This document shows, piece after piece, positions 22,635 through 35,236 of a stretch of DNA of 64,000 nucleotides; within the stretch, counting starts at the first letter, position 1; every line of letters starts with the position of its first letter. The stretch spans positions 62,001 to 126,000 of the forward strand of contig VZRR01007717.1 in the NCBI GenBank assembly GCA_013398015.1, written 5' to 3'. Source of the stretch: Oreocharis arfaki (Eukaryota; Chordata; Aves; Passeriformes; Paramythiidae). A program made the position numbers and the translations under genes. The notes under the pieces were generated by a model. That model searched no databases, had not been told where the DNA came from, and saw only the letters and a list, made by a program, of their open reading frames with translations.

Positions 22635-24362
22635 ATCCCATCTTTCTTATTTTATTAAAATTTATTGCAAGATCAAAGGTCTCACAAAAAAATAGAAACT
22701 TACAAATTGTGTGAATAGTTTTAATGCACTCATAAAGAGACATTAAAAGAAAATTGACTAAGATTCTGTACTATATCTGCAATAAAATTCACTTGCTTTA
22801 CTCTTAAAATATTGTTGCCATTTTGGAGTAAATAGAAAGCACAGCATTACACATGTTCACAAGTATTTACTACTTATTTAAAACAAAATCTTTACGATAT
22901 ATTTTTTTTCCAGAGAAATTAGTTCATCCCCATTTTGAAAAATCTAATAAGAAAACATTCAACATCCTCACTGGAAGTAATGTGAGCTGATGTTTCTGTT
23001 GTAAAAAATTATGCTATGGAAATCAACAAACAGCTTTACAGAGTTATACAGCCATACTAAACAAGCTTCTATGTTATGCTGCATCAGGCCTTCTGGATTA
23101 GAAAAACATTTTGACAATAATGGCAACTTTTCAGCTGAAGCTTAAGCATTTCATAGTTTGGATTAAAATGCTGTAACCTTTGAAAAACAAATATCCAGTG
23201 TTACACACCTGACAACATTCTTAACCAAATGGTAATATTCTAAAGGTTAAGGCAGCTCCAAATTGAAGCTGCAATGTCTGTATTTTCACAAATCCCTGCT
23301 CAAATTTAACTCCTTAGAATGCAATGTGTGAGAGTGAGTGAGAGAGAGCCTGTGTGGTACTTGGTTGCTGCTTGGGGTTAAACCATAACAGTCCCACAAA
23401 GAAAATTAATCGTTTTATGTGTTTAATTTGGATATTTTCTTGCACACACTTGTATTAAGAAGCATCTGATCCTACAAAATGCTACCCATGATGGGAGTCA
23501 TGTTTAGATGGCCTTCTCAAGGTAAGCACTACATGCATTGTGAGATCCATTCTAAAATAAAACCACACAGGAAATGAGAGGGATCCCATTACTGAGTTAT
23601 AGCCATTCATCTGAATTTTCCAATTCATCAACAGAACAGCAGTCAGAGGAGGCAAGTTCACTTACACAGTAAAAATTTTCAGCCAAATAAAATAAGCGTC
23701 ACCAACTTACTTCTAATAGTTGGTGTATTCAGGTATTTTGTGTCTTCATGAAGTGTAGCTGGTTATCATTGTTAGGCTAAGCACTGCTACTCATTATTAA
23801 AATGTCAATGTGGAAAGATTTAAAAATTGCTACAGCTACTTATACTTAAAGAAAAAAGTGAAAGATGATAAGAAAATGGTAATTCATTGTAGATTTTCTT
23901 ATTACTCTGTATCTTGAAACCTCTGTGGTAGATTTACTAAATAAAGAGCATCAAGTTTAGTTCCCAGTTTCAACACAGGCCTCTGTTGATCAACTGCACT
24001 GGTGCTAGCACTGAGTTACCATTTACAGATCAAAGGAAACACACATGACCAAGGCAAAGTAAACAGAGGAAAACAAGCTTAACATCTATAACTCAAACTA
24101 TCCAGAGAACTAGTAGGAATCCATTTCAAGAAATTTGCCAAAGGCTTTTATGCAAACAAAACCACAATGCATTTCTAAAGTTTTGCTTCAATATTTGTAC
24201 TTAGTTGTACAGTACATTAAAGTCAGTGTACAGCTTTTGCCATTTTACTGTAACCTCTGTAAACTCACAACTATATTGCATCATTTGAAAGGTTATAAAC
24301 CCTTCTGCAATCCCCATTAGATCTACTGAATGCAGCAGAGTGGAACATGTTGGTACAGACGG
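22635..24362 (-). other. FBXL17: FBXL17 3' untranslated region
   Basis: This is the non-coding tail of the terminal exon, from after the TAA to the predicted cleavage site, about 1.7 kb. No AATAAA occurs on the minus strand between the stop codon and the pair at 22666-22651, so that pair is the first consensus signal available. The stretch holds no CR1 or LTR sequence, which fits a retained UTR. One ATTAAA variant near 23428-23423 could serve a shorter isoform. An AATAAA near 22178-22173 could serve a longer one, ending just short of the downstream solo LTR. The end is inferred within roughly 20 bases. Confidence 0.7.
22651..22666 (-). terminator. FBXL17: Twin polyadenylation signal of FBXL17
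   Basis: Two AATAAA hexamers on the minus strand (22666-22661 and 22656-22651) are spaced 10 bases apart. They are followed 15-40 bases downstream by a U/GU-rich stretch (TGTTTTCTGTTTATCTGTG on the minus strand, 22636-22618). That is the expected layout of a vertebrate cleavage site, with cleavage near 22635. The position was predicted from motifs only. Confidence 0.68.
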
Positions 24363-24500
24363 TTAGGAGCCGGAAGACATATTGGGTGTCCAGCCCATTT
24401 GATAAGCCCGCTCCAGTGTTCTCTTGCAATCCTGCAGCACAGTACTGAAGGTTATATGTGGATATTGCTGCACCAGCTGCTCCACTGTGGCCTCGTTCAC
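24363..24500 (-). CDS. FBXL17: FBXL17 terminal coding exon with stop codon
   Basis: This exon gives the last 45 residues of FBXL17 and its TAA stop (24365-24363). It begins in phase 0 with VNEATVEQLVQQYPHITF and contains CKRTLERAYQMGWTPNMS. In published FBXL17-BTB structures, the C-terminal helix after the last LRR packs against the BTB substrate, so this exon should carry part of the substrate-binding surface. That role is family knowledge; the residues are visible here. The acceptor is strong: the pyrimidine-rich TTCTGTTCTTGTGTTGCAG precedes base 24500. The last residues (NMSSGS) differ slightly from the mammalian tail I recall (NMS followed by alanines and serines), as expected for an unconstrained end. 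The 99-residue frame that overlaps it is a shadow in another reading frame. Upstream exons, including the F-box, lie outside the window. Confidence 0.96.
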   Translation of the reverse strand: MNEATVEQLVQQYPHITFSTVLQDCKRTLERAYQMGWTPNMSSGS

Positions 24501-27500
24501 CTGCAACACAAGAACAGAACCTGTGATGTGCAGAAAAGGGTAACATTAGGCAAGCTAGAAGAATGGACAAACTTTGGACTCTTGCGTGGGCTTACAGGAT
24601 GGAGCTCTTTACTGTTGCTTTAGGTTTGGGTCCATCCATCACAAAATAAATATACAGAATGTAAGACCCTATTAGAGAATGAAAAAAACCAAAATCAAAC
24701 CCTATGCTTTGATTTCATAGTAAATGAAGAAGTTTTACCATTCTGGTTTAACAAAGCGCTGCCCAGAGCGACAGATTTCCACCTTCAAATAGAAGCTATT
24801 TACTCAAAGTTGCAGACATACATTTAAAAATGTGAGATATTTTTGCCTTTGGAAAATGAAAATGGATTACATCTATTAATTAATTTAAGGCACAGTTATG
24901 GAGACATTTACAAATACTAAGTAGTAACTCCACAATTCACTGAAATGAACTTGCACTGTATGGTTGCTATCAACACATTTGCAATGAAAAGTAATAGATA
25001 ACATGACTAAACATGGGGAAAAAATGCAAATTATTCTACATTGCAGGTAGATCAATTACTCCTATATGTCCCTTTTTCCAAAAGGTAAAAGTCCTGCATG
25101 TCTTCACATACATCACTGGCAGAAGATCTTATTTTAGCCTTCTGTTGTGAGGATAACTGCAGAGTTCGGATCAATAATTAAAACATACAAGATGGTTGGG
25201 TCTGGGATATCCCTCTTAAATCTGAGACTTCAAAGTTAGCACCTTTATTCTTCATAAGACAAGGCAACCAGACAAGGCCAGCTAAACCTAACACCTTTAC
25301 AGTTTCAGTGCTGTGAGGGAATTAATTTGTCAATTATTTTAAAGATGATGGCAGCTCATATCACAGACATAAACCACTTTCTTCAGCCTTCAGACAAATA
25401 AAAAGAAGCCATGACTTCTAGTTGTCTCTCTCTGAAATCTTTGCTGAACAGTTGGGCATTTCAAAATGCATTGATACTACAGTTACTGAACCACCTACAT
25501 CAGTAGGATGTACAACTGATGGCACTGTTTGCCTTTTTTTCCCCACAGTGCTCCACATTCAAGGCCAAAAGTAAAAAGCCAGACTGAAATGTTTACTACT
25601 ATTACAAAGATCTGTCTTGCGAATAATATTTTAAAGAACGGCAACCACAGTATCTAATAATATTTTTGTCCTTAAAAGATAACAAGGAGAGCTTCCTTCT
25701 GAACAGTGATTGCACCCAATGACAAGGATAAATGAAAGTTTTAATATCCAGTTCTTCTACTTTGATAATAGATACACTTAATCTTCATTGGAAGTTTCAT
25801 CTAGCTGAGACTGACTTGGATAGAAAACTGGTTTAACTTCACAGCACAAACTGTACTGCTCTGGCAAATTGCTATGTTACAGTAACATCTTCCAGTGCTG
25901 AAAAACAAGAAGTGACTTTTAATAAATCAAAATGAAATAAGAGATAGCACAAGTCCCCCATAATATTTGATATTTACAGCTGAATACATACTTGCAAACT
26001 ATAAGCTACAATTCACAGAAATATCGCTTGGAAGGGAAGAATCCCTAAAGTAGCAGTAATTGGCTATTTTATGACTATTCAAAAAATAGTCAAAAGTCTC
26101 TTTTCATTAGAGTTATGCTGCAGAGACCCATGGCAGGATCTATCATGCTACCAGAAACTTCTCTTAATGGTTAACTCTGCCACAACACAGATGCTTACAA
26201 CAGACAGTTGCTCATTTTCTCTTTCTTAATGGGAAACTTGAAGAAGATGCATTATTTATCTACTAGATAGCTGCAAATACTACTAGTACATAGAAGTTAT
26301 TATGATTTGGCACTTACCTGTTGCACATTATTTGTTAGAATAGCACGGATATTATGGCTTTAGAGCCAGCATCATAGGCATACTCTCTGTTATAAGAAAC
26401 AAGTACAGTGAACTCATTACAAGGATGATGCTCACACGCAGGAGGGTAGTGAATGATCTCCATGTCTGGTGTATTGGACTCAGGTCATGTATAGAAGGTA
26501 CAGTCTAGCCAGATATAAGCTGATGTACTTACTAGCAGGCTAACTTAAGCATGGCCCATGACACTCAGGAAGACAGATGATGTTAAAATGGTATCTTTTA
26601 GTCTTAAAACCTATGAAGAAATCTATGGTAAACCACCTCACACTAACTGTTTGTCCTATTTTTTTTCTGATACAATTATTACTAGATAAAATAATATTTA
26701 ATAAATTGTTGCTATTTGCTGTTAGTACTTTACTAATCAGAAGAAGGGAGCTTTTGGCATCAAGTGCCAAATACAGTTAAAAAATAAACATGAATATGAA
26801 GAAGGCAGAGAGATAAAACTCTTGCAGAAGTTCTACTGACAAAAACAGCTGTTTTATGACCAAAGCCTGAGTAGTAGAAGCTTTTATCCATTTTTAATGG
26901 AGCATTAAATAATTATTTTAAATTATTAGTTTGATCCTAGACCACAACTTGTGTTATAACTTGCTGTTAAACAGCAAAGTAATGACAAATCCTATGTATC
27001 TGTTTGGAACCATAACATTTACAGAAAGAAATTACTTTAAGTTTGAAAAACTGAGTCTACTCTCATGATAAAGGAAAAAATTATCTTACCAATCTTCATG
27101 ATAAATGATTGAATACATGTAACTTTAAGTTAAATATAAGTATTTTTAATCCTAAGAGAGCAAGCAGCAAAGAGTTAAAAATTAAGCCAAATTTAATTCA
27201 ATGTAAGCTTACACAACAAAAGAGGGAGAAAAAGGATCTTATTTGGCAGTGGCAAACCAACGTGGATCCAGAGATGAGAAAAAACATGATTCCCTATCAG
27301 AAGATTTTGATACCTTTTCTTTACCATGAGAAAAGTCAGGTCAGACACTTAAACAGTGAAAAACTTTTAGTATTTAAAACACTCCATAGTGTTGGACTAA
27401 AACTGCACTATCTGAAAAATATGAAAAAGAGAAATAAAATTTTATTCTTTGTTAATGAGTGTGAAAAGTAATAGCTAAGTCAACTTTGTTAGTATCTTTG

Positions 27501-30500
27501 TCATTATTTCCCTAGTGGCAGGATTAAGATGAAAAGAAGTCTTATGCCCAGCCATTAGAACACAAGCTTCTGTCTCTTTGTTAAGATCAGCCTGGCTGGT
27601 GATAAAACAAAAGTACTGAATGTCATTCCCAAAATAACTTAATTACACAAACAGAGCAATTTTCCCTTCTGAGCTTAAATATTCTTGTTCAATGAATGAA
27701 AACAAAAAAATCTCCACATCTTAATATGCTGTAAAATGCTTTATTTTTCTTTCAGAGAACTTTCATTAATCTTCATCTTTTGAGTTGTCAGAAGAAAGAC
27801 TATCTGCAGATAAACTACTTAGATTATCTAATACATAATCGTTCATTTGAATTTGAATAGCTCTTCAATTATATTTTAACACATAATGAAAGAATGCAGC
27901 CCTTATCATTAAGAATGAAAGTAACAGGTTTGTGCAAATCCTGGTCATCAAACAAAAAAAGAAAAATAACAACAAATACCAGTTTGAAAGTTATTTTTTC
28001 TTTCTGAAATAAAAATTTATCCCAGGCTAAAGAATAGATTAAAAAACCAAAACAAAGGAGAAGATGGGTTACAGAAACTGCAAAACCGAGTGGTATCATC
28101 TCTCCTTAACTCAATTAGAGCAATTACCTAAAAGTCATAATTTTGAATACTTTTTGCTTAAAGACATCTGCACAGATATTGCTTATTTCCCAAGAGAATA
28201 TACTTGACTTTGTGACAAATGTTATCTGGGGTAGGACCTCCTTAATTTCTTCTTTGTCTAATGACAGTGTGATTGTGCAGAGAGGATTTAAATATTATCA
28301 GTGCTAGACAATATTTCTCATGTGATAATTAGGAGTTCATCTTGGAAAGAAGAACAAGAATACCCTCTATGTGAAATGGAACACCGTCAAAATGGTTTTG
28401 CGAGTGCCTCTTTGGAGAACTTTCATTTCATTCTGCTGTGTACACACAAAATGTGGCTGAAATACTGAGAACACCGGGGAATCAGTGCTCAATACTCTTA
28501 CACTCCTTTAGGTAAAATGATCTGCCCATAGCAGAACGCCTGAAAATCCCCACCAATCTGTAAATATTTTTCCCAGAATAAAGTAACCAACGCTTATGAG
28601 CTGATTTTTTCAGGCTCAGAGTAAACTGAAAGCTACTCACAATAAAATATTCATTCATATTTTGATCTGGCATGCTATATTTACTCATCTAGTCTGATTG
28701 CCAGTATTTACTGATTTGGTATGCCACTTGACTGACACAGAACATCTTCAGAAATTTCTGTTATGCCACCTTCCAGAAGTTTCCATGAAAAATTCAAACT
28801 GCAAACAAAAATAGTTGCTAGGTAATTTTTTTTTTCTCTTTTAAATGTGCTGTGTTATTTGGTTCCAGTGACAATTTCAGTATTGTTTTCTTTAATTTCT
28901 AGATTCTAAAATTAGGATTTTCTGAAGATATCAAATGATTCCAAAGGGCTAGGATTTTTTTTTTTTAAACTTTTTTTTTTATTATGTTCCTACAACAGAT
29001 CTTATTAAATTCAAAGGAGTCAAGTTTTCCTTATCCTGTCAAGGTAGATTAGAGATTACATTCAAAAACATCACCCAAATTAGCTACTTCTTTTTAATGA
29101 GACTGATAGCTTCATTCATAGCTCAGGAACAGAAACAGACGTATAGGTGCTTTTCCGAAACAGGACTTCCATAGTCACTTTTCCTTAGCTTGTCTTTGGT
29201 TAATATCATGTCCTGGAAATCTTCTCTGGGACTGGATACTCTTTTACTAAATTGCCAAGAATTGTAAGATTTCCTTCTCCAAAACTCCTCCTATAGGTGC
29301 ACCAAGGTCAGTCTTAGAACGCAGTTCTGACTCTAAAGCTATTAAAATGTGTCAAGAATGTCTGTGTTATCTAGAGCAATACTGAAGAGTAGAGTCATCA
29401 CCAGAACTGCAAGTTTTATGCAGCTCTACATGGTGAATGAGTACTCAGCATTAATCTAAACAGTTTGAATGGTCTTGTTCAATAACAAAACTTAAAAACC
29501 TTCACATCTTAATGACTTCAGTTTAATAATCAACTCACTTGACAACTGAAAAGAAAAAGTTATCTCCATTCCAAGTTAATAACTGAAACCAATAAGCAGT
29601 TATATAAATAAAAAAGCTAAAGCTTGCAAAACTGGATTAGTGCAAAGGTGCATTACTAGAACTTCATACAAAAACTTGCTTATGTCCCTCAGACCACTAT
29701 TCAGGGATGATGGCTGAAATAATTTCTGCATAGTATCTAACCTAGCCCTTGGAAGGGACATTGGCTGGCTGATTTCTGAGGACAACACAGGTTGGTACCT
29801 ACAGTTACATAACTTTATAGGCCAGTCATTAATAAAAAATAACAGACCGATTCATAATACTCTCAGTCAGCAATATCTGCACAGAAAGGCATTAATAATA
29901 CATAGAACTGCAAGCTTAATCTTAGAAATCTAGTACTTGCTAAGAATTTTAGGGAAATGTTAGCAGGTCAGAGTTAACATTCAGACAAAAAGATTTTGAG
30001 GGCTGCCATACATATAGTTAGGTTGGATAACGAAACAAGTATTATCATTACATTTCTACATATAAAGGACCACAAAATCAACTTCACAGAAAAGAAATAA
30101 AAATGGATTTGTCCCCAGAGAGCTTTCTTATAATATTGTTGACATTTTTTCTTATGGAGTGGTATTGCAGCATTAATAGTACTGAAATTTGTGTGTACTT
30201 CTGTCTCAGTACACTTAGAGCAGCATTGCACGAAAGCCAAATTTGTATGCAATGGTCAAACAAATTACTTTATAGTCATTGTGTGTATCCACAACGACAG
30301 ATTTGGAAAACATTTCCTTTTCTAATTTCTCTAATGGTTTACAAAAAAATCCAAAATATCCAATACACACTTGGACTTATAAGAAAAACATTTTCACACA
30401 ATCTTTCTCTTCTCTTCTCTTCTCTAAGTTGTACTTTGCTTCCTCAAGTGAGTGTCTTATAAAAAGTGTACTTTGTTGGATTTTTTTTCTGCTAACAGTT

Positions 30501-33500
30501 GAATGAATTATATTCTCAGGTGGCCCAATTATAACTGTTGCCTGTAGCCATAACAAAATTAAAGATTTCTGGAAACGTTTTGTGTGAAGTGCACTTGATC
30601 AGCTAAGGCAGACATATTCCACAGAGCTTCAGCAACTGCCCTTATGCCCAAGGGCAGAACCTTTGTTTAGGACTTTAATAAAATAACAGTACTACCAATA
30701 TTAGCACAATATCCTATAGTCCAAATAAAGTCCCTTATAACTTGAGAAAATAATGTATTTTGACTTAGAGGATGCTGTAATTAAAAAAAAAAAGAAAAAC
30801 AATCACGCATGCACACACATACAAACACTGTATTTGTAGGCTCATAAATTATGAAATTGGCAAGTATAGTCTGATGTGCTATTATTATCATGACATTTGA
30901 CAACTTGTGTTAAACCTTAGCCACTTATATTAATTACCCACTTATATTTGTAAAGGGGAAGAAGTAGGTAAACAGAAGTAGCTGCAATCTTTTCTGCCAT
31001 GTGCATTGAAATAAATGGAATACACAAATCTTCTATTATTCTATGGTAGCGCTTCTGGAAGGATTTCAGAAACTGTAGCAAGGTTGCTTGTGGAGTATAT
31101 CTACTTTACAGTTGTTGTTTAAATCTCACCTGAATGGAAAGAAATTCATTTTTGTGGTTGTTTTCTCATGTGAATGTGATTGCCTCAAACTGCCAGTCTG
31201 CTGCAAACTAGCAACACCCATTTCAGGTCTCTGTGAGGATGCACTGTTTTCTAGCACAGCCATTATTTCAGGGCTTTCTGTCCTAATCAATGTTGCAACA
31301 CACTACTAAATATTGAACCTGTGTAAGTAAAAAAGGTTTCACTCTCAATTATCCTTGCTTATTGTGAGGGTTTATTTTTCTATTAAATCAGAGAAACCAT
31401 TCTAAAGGAGCTTTTGAGTTTGGTTGGTTATTTGGTTTGATAATTCTGCCCATTTCATCATACAAACTTCTAGACTCCACCTACAGAATATTTCCAGGTA
31501 AAAATATTACCAGTATCATACACATTTCAAAAACTTTATTCTTTTAAAAATTGCAGTCAATAAAGGCCCAGATGCAGTGAAATGACAGTGGCAATTTATA
31601 TAGTGATAAATATTCTTTCAGATTACTTTCTGCCTGTTGAATTAATAACACTGAATATTTTCCTTCCTATTTGACTACATTAACAATAATTTGAGCACAT
31701 TAATGTAATACCTGTCAAAATGACGGCACGTAAAACTAACAGAGAAATTTGTCTCAAAAGTTGCCAGCTGGCAAAAATAACTGGAAGTTCCAGGGAGTAA
31801 TGCTTCTAAAAAAATTTCTCCCTTTTTTTTTTTAATTCATAAAAATGCTGATTAGTTCACATTGCATTCTTCTTTAATAGTTGGCCTTATCATGATTTTG
31901 AACTGTTGATCAGCACCTGAGGGCCCATCTATCTATTACAGAATGACATGGTCAGGTGGGTGCTTTTTAAAAACAAGGACAGTTTCATTAACTCTGGAAG
32001 ATTCCATCTTCAACCCAGTGCCATGGAACTGTTGCAGAGCTATCAGTGTGGAGGATAAAACTCATTTAGCAAAGAAACAGTTAAACTAGAAGAGCAAAGT
32101 CTTCATTTTCTTCCATTTTGTATAAAAATCTTTTTTTAAATTTTTTTTTTATTTTAGCAGATGCTTTCGTTTACACACATAATGGATCTGTTATCCTAGT
32201 TAGCTAGGGGGAAAAAGCCAAAAGTAGTATTGTTCAGACTTTAAAAATTGTTGTATTGAAAACCAAAGTGAAATAAATGCTATTCTTCTTTTGTTGTGGG
32301 ATAGCTGTGGTTTCCTTCTAATGCAATTCACAGATTTCATGAATCTAAAATCATTATTCATAGAGAGATGTATCAATTGCAGCTCCTACATTATACATAT
32401 AAAACTTTAAAAAATACAGCAATTCATTTTTAATATGCAGCAATGTAACTTGAACAAATTACAGTAATTTAACAGAAAAAAAGGGCTACAGAATTTTTCT
32501 TAAAGGGAAGGATTGGATATTTTCATTCCTCTTCATATCACAAAACCATAATTTCAAATCTCAAAATGAACCCCTTGGAATATAAAAGAAGAAATGGTAG
32601 CAATTTGGCAGGTTTTCTGATCAGGCTAATGATAGTTAGCATTTTCTGAAAGTGGAAGGCAAATTGCTGTGATAATTATATTAAAACAAGCCATAGCTCT
32701 GTATTCTCACTATTCTGCCATTGATTAAGAACAGTTTAGCTCAAAAGTATATTTGAAATTGCAAGATGTATCTCTAGAACCTAGGATATTAGCTCCTTCT
32801 CATTTACCTTCAGTTGCAGACTAGCTATGTAAATTAAAAGCTTGTGAGTGAAAGGTAAAAATGTTTCTCTTAAACAACAGGAGCTATATTCCTGTTAGGC
32901 TAATGATTTGCAGTCTTCATTGGATATGTATTTACAAATATTTCTGAAACAGGTTTTGTAGAAAGACAAAGTGATAAATTGTATTAAAAATCTACATATT
33001 TTCTAAAAACCTTATTCTTATTTAAGACGCAAATAATTTCTTAACTGACCATTTTTATTTTTAGGGATCATCTATCTTTCTTCCTCTCTCTGGTAACATA
33101 AAATAGTTCGTCTTTTTGTCAGTTGTACTGACCATCAATTTCTGTGCTCTAATATCTCAGTAAACCTAGAAGAGGAAATACATGCTACAATTCATCTGAG
33201 AAAGTCATCTGGAATAAGCTACAGGTTTTAAGAAGTATTTTCATGAAAAGCAACTGTGTCTTTTTTGAGAAATTCATCTCAAAAAAAAGAAAGAAAAAAA
33301 CAAGGAAAAAAAAAAAGAAAGCAAGGAATAAGGGCCAACATGATTTATTAACTAAGTTGTGTATCCTTTCAAAGCCAACTTTGTTGGACTCTCTTCATTT
33401 CATTCACACATAGTGGTGAATATTGAATTTTGTGGTCTCTGTTTTTCAGTGTCATTTTTCTGCCTATTTTTCCAGAAATGTCTCCTGCATTTACATGGGA

Positions 33501-33866
33501 GTGCTGCTGATAACCATTACAAATGGCACCACAGTTACAGGAAAAGGATCTTGAAATATGAAAATTGTGTGTGAGAAAAGTTGCAGAAAGATTATTGCGA
33601 CACACTGTTCAACCAGTCAAGCTATCACCCAGAAAAAAAAAAAAATCAAATTTTTAGCCCGTATTTCCTAGCTGATACCCAGCCATTTTCCCCAACGGTG
33701 ACGATTTCAAGCTGCCATTACTTAAAGTTGTTTCACTTCTTGTGAGAGCACAAGAAGGTTAAGTGCTATAAAGATATCTTTCAAATGAGTTCTAGCAATA
33801 AATAGTATAGAGAACATCACCCCCTTCCTCCATTTTTTCAAAAATATGAAATGCAAAGTATATAAA

Positions 33867-33883
33867 ATTAATTAATTAATTAA
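33867..33883. repeat. AATT tetranucleotide microsatellite
   Basis: About four TTAA/AATT units in a row within the last FBXL17 intron. Short and self-palindromic. Confidence 0.85.
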
Positions 33884-34181
33884 CTAGAACAAGTAAGTAG
33901 GATCTATATCAGTTTGAGGGTAGGAATGTACAATACACTGTGTTCAGAAAAAAGAGCTTGAAACATGTGCATTTAAATCTGTTATTTTGATGTAGGCATC
34001 ATTTTATGCCCTTAGGATGCAAGTAAAGCTCTAAGGAATTCTGATGTCAGTGTTCGTGGGAGGAAAGGAAGTATCTTGTAACCGCCCACACCTTTCTCAA
34101 GGTACTTAAAGCAATTAAAGGAAAGGTTCAATTATCCTTTAAAATATCCCCTTTCCTAAGTGTGATAAAAACTACAGAGAT

Positions 34182-34249
34182 ACAATTAAAATTTGTTTGG
34201 AAGAACAGATAGCCAACAATTAAAATTTGTTTGGAAGAACAGATAGCCA
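34182..34249. repeat. Perfect 34-bp tandem duplication
   Basis: Positions 34182-34215 and 34216-34249 are identical over 34 bases, each starting ACAATTAAAA and ending ATAGCCA. With no divergence between copies, this is either a recent event or an assembly artefact. It lies in the last FBXL17 intron. Confidence 0.95.
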
Positions 34250-35204
34250 TGTTCTCTTTCTGCTACGGGGAACTAAGCTGAGGTGAATTGAATACAACCT
34301 CTCGTTATGCTTTTCTTGGTGTTTACCGGAGTGACAAGACCAGAGCTGCTGTGCCCCCGAGCAGCACCAACCCTCCATGAGCTCCCACACAGCCACATCA
34401 AGCCCTAAAGCACAACCTTGGGCTGCAGCCCCCAGCAGCACAGCACTCCTCTGTGCAGAGGGACAGCGGGTCTGTGGTTCCACCCTGCTCCCACAGCACC
34501 GGGAAGAGGTGACACGAAGGAACGAAGCCTGGCTCGCTGCCACTGGGAGCGCAGCATGGTGCTAACACAGACAGCAACACCGGAATGCAAAACAGAAATG
34601 CCCTCTCTTTCGTGCCTTTTCCAATTACAAACCTCTAAAATGTCCTGCTTAGGCCTTAAGTAACTACTGATTTTATCTGCAGTTACTGCTTTCAAAAGAA
34701 ATGGATACTCAGAATGGCAACATTTTCTTTTTAAGGAACACATGACTTGTGCAGTCCTGAGAGCTGCGTGGTGACTGCACAGACCCACACATACCCATGT
34801 ACACAAAAATTTATTTGCACAGGTGATACCCTATCCTATGAGAGAGATCAGAAGGGAGAAGAGGCCTAGCTGCTTCCAAGTGTTCATGTTGGTATGCAGA
34901 CAAGTGGGGAATTCTGTTGTCCAAAACACAGGTATTTAAAAACACTTAGAGTCTACTCTAGATCGCTTTCACACTTTTGGAGGTCTGGATGATAGTCTCT
35001 CAGATGTATCCCATCTGATACAGAAAATTTCCAACCGAAATATATGCTCTCATTATGATGACCTCATGGTAAAGTCAGCATTTTTTAATGACATTTCTCA
35101 ACACGATGTCATCTATTTTAAGGCAAAGACCACATTGCTCCTATGGTGTGCATGTTAGACGGCAGGAAAAATGATAAAAAGAAAGGTCATGGCAATAGCA
35201 GTTT

Positions 35205-35236
35205 GATGAAAAATGAATAATTTGATTATTTTCATC
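35205..35236. repeat. Nested palindrome with homeodomain-like cores
   Basis: Outer arms GATGAAAA and TTTTCATC are exact complements, and inner arms ATAAT and ATTAT are complementary too, around a TTG centre. It sits in a stretch (about 34960-35440) that looks like a conserved non-coding element. The AT-rich cores resemble homeodomain sites; function is not shown. Confidence 0.7.

Noticed and set aside
24271..24570. 99-codon minus-strand frame across the FBXL17 last exon
   Set aside because: It is in the wrong frame relative to the conserved FBXL17 reading and ignores the splice acceptor.
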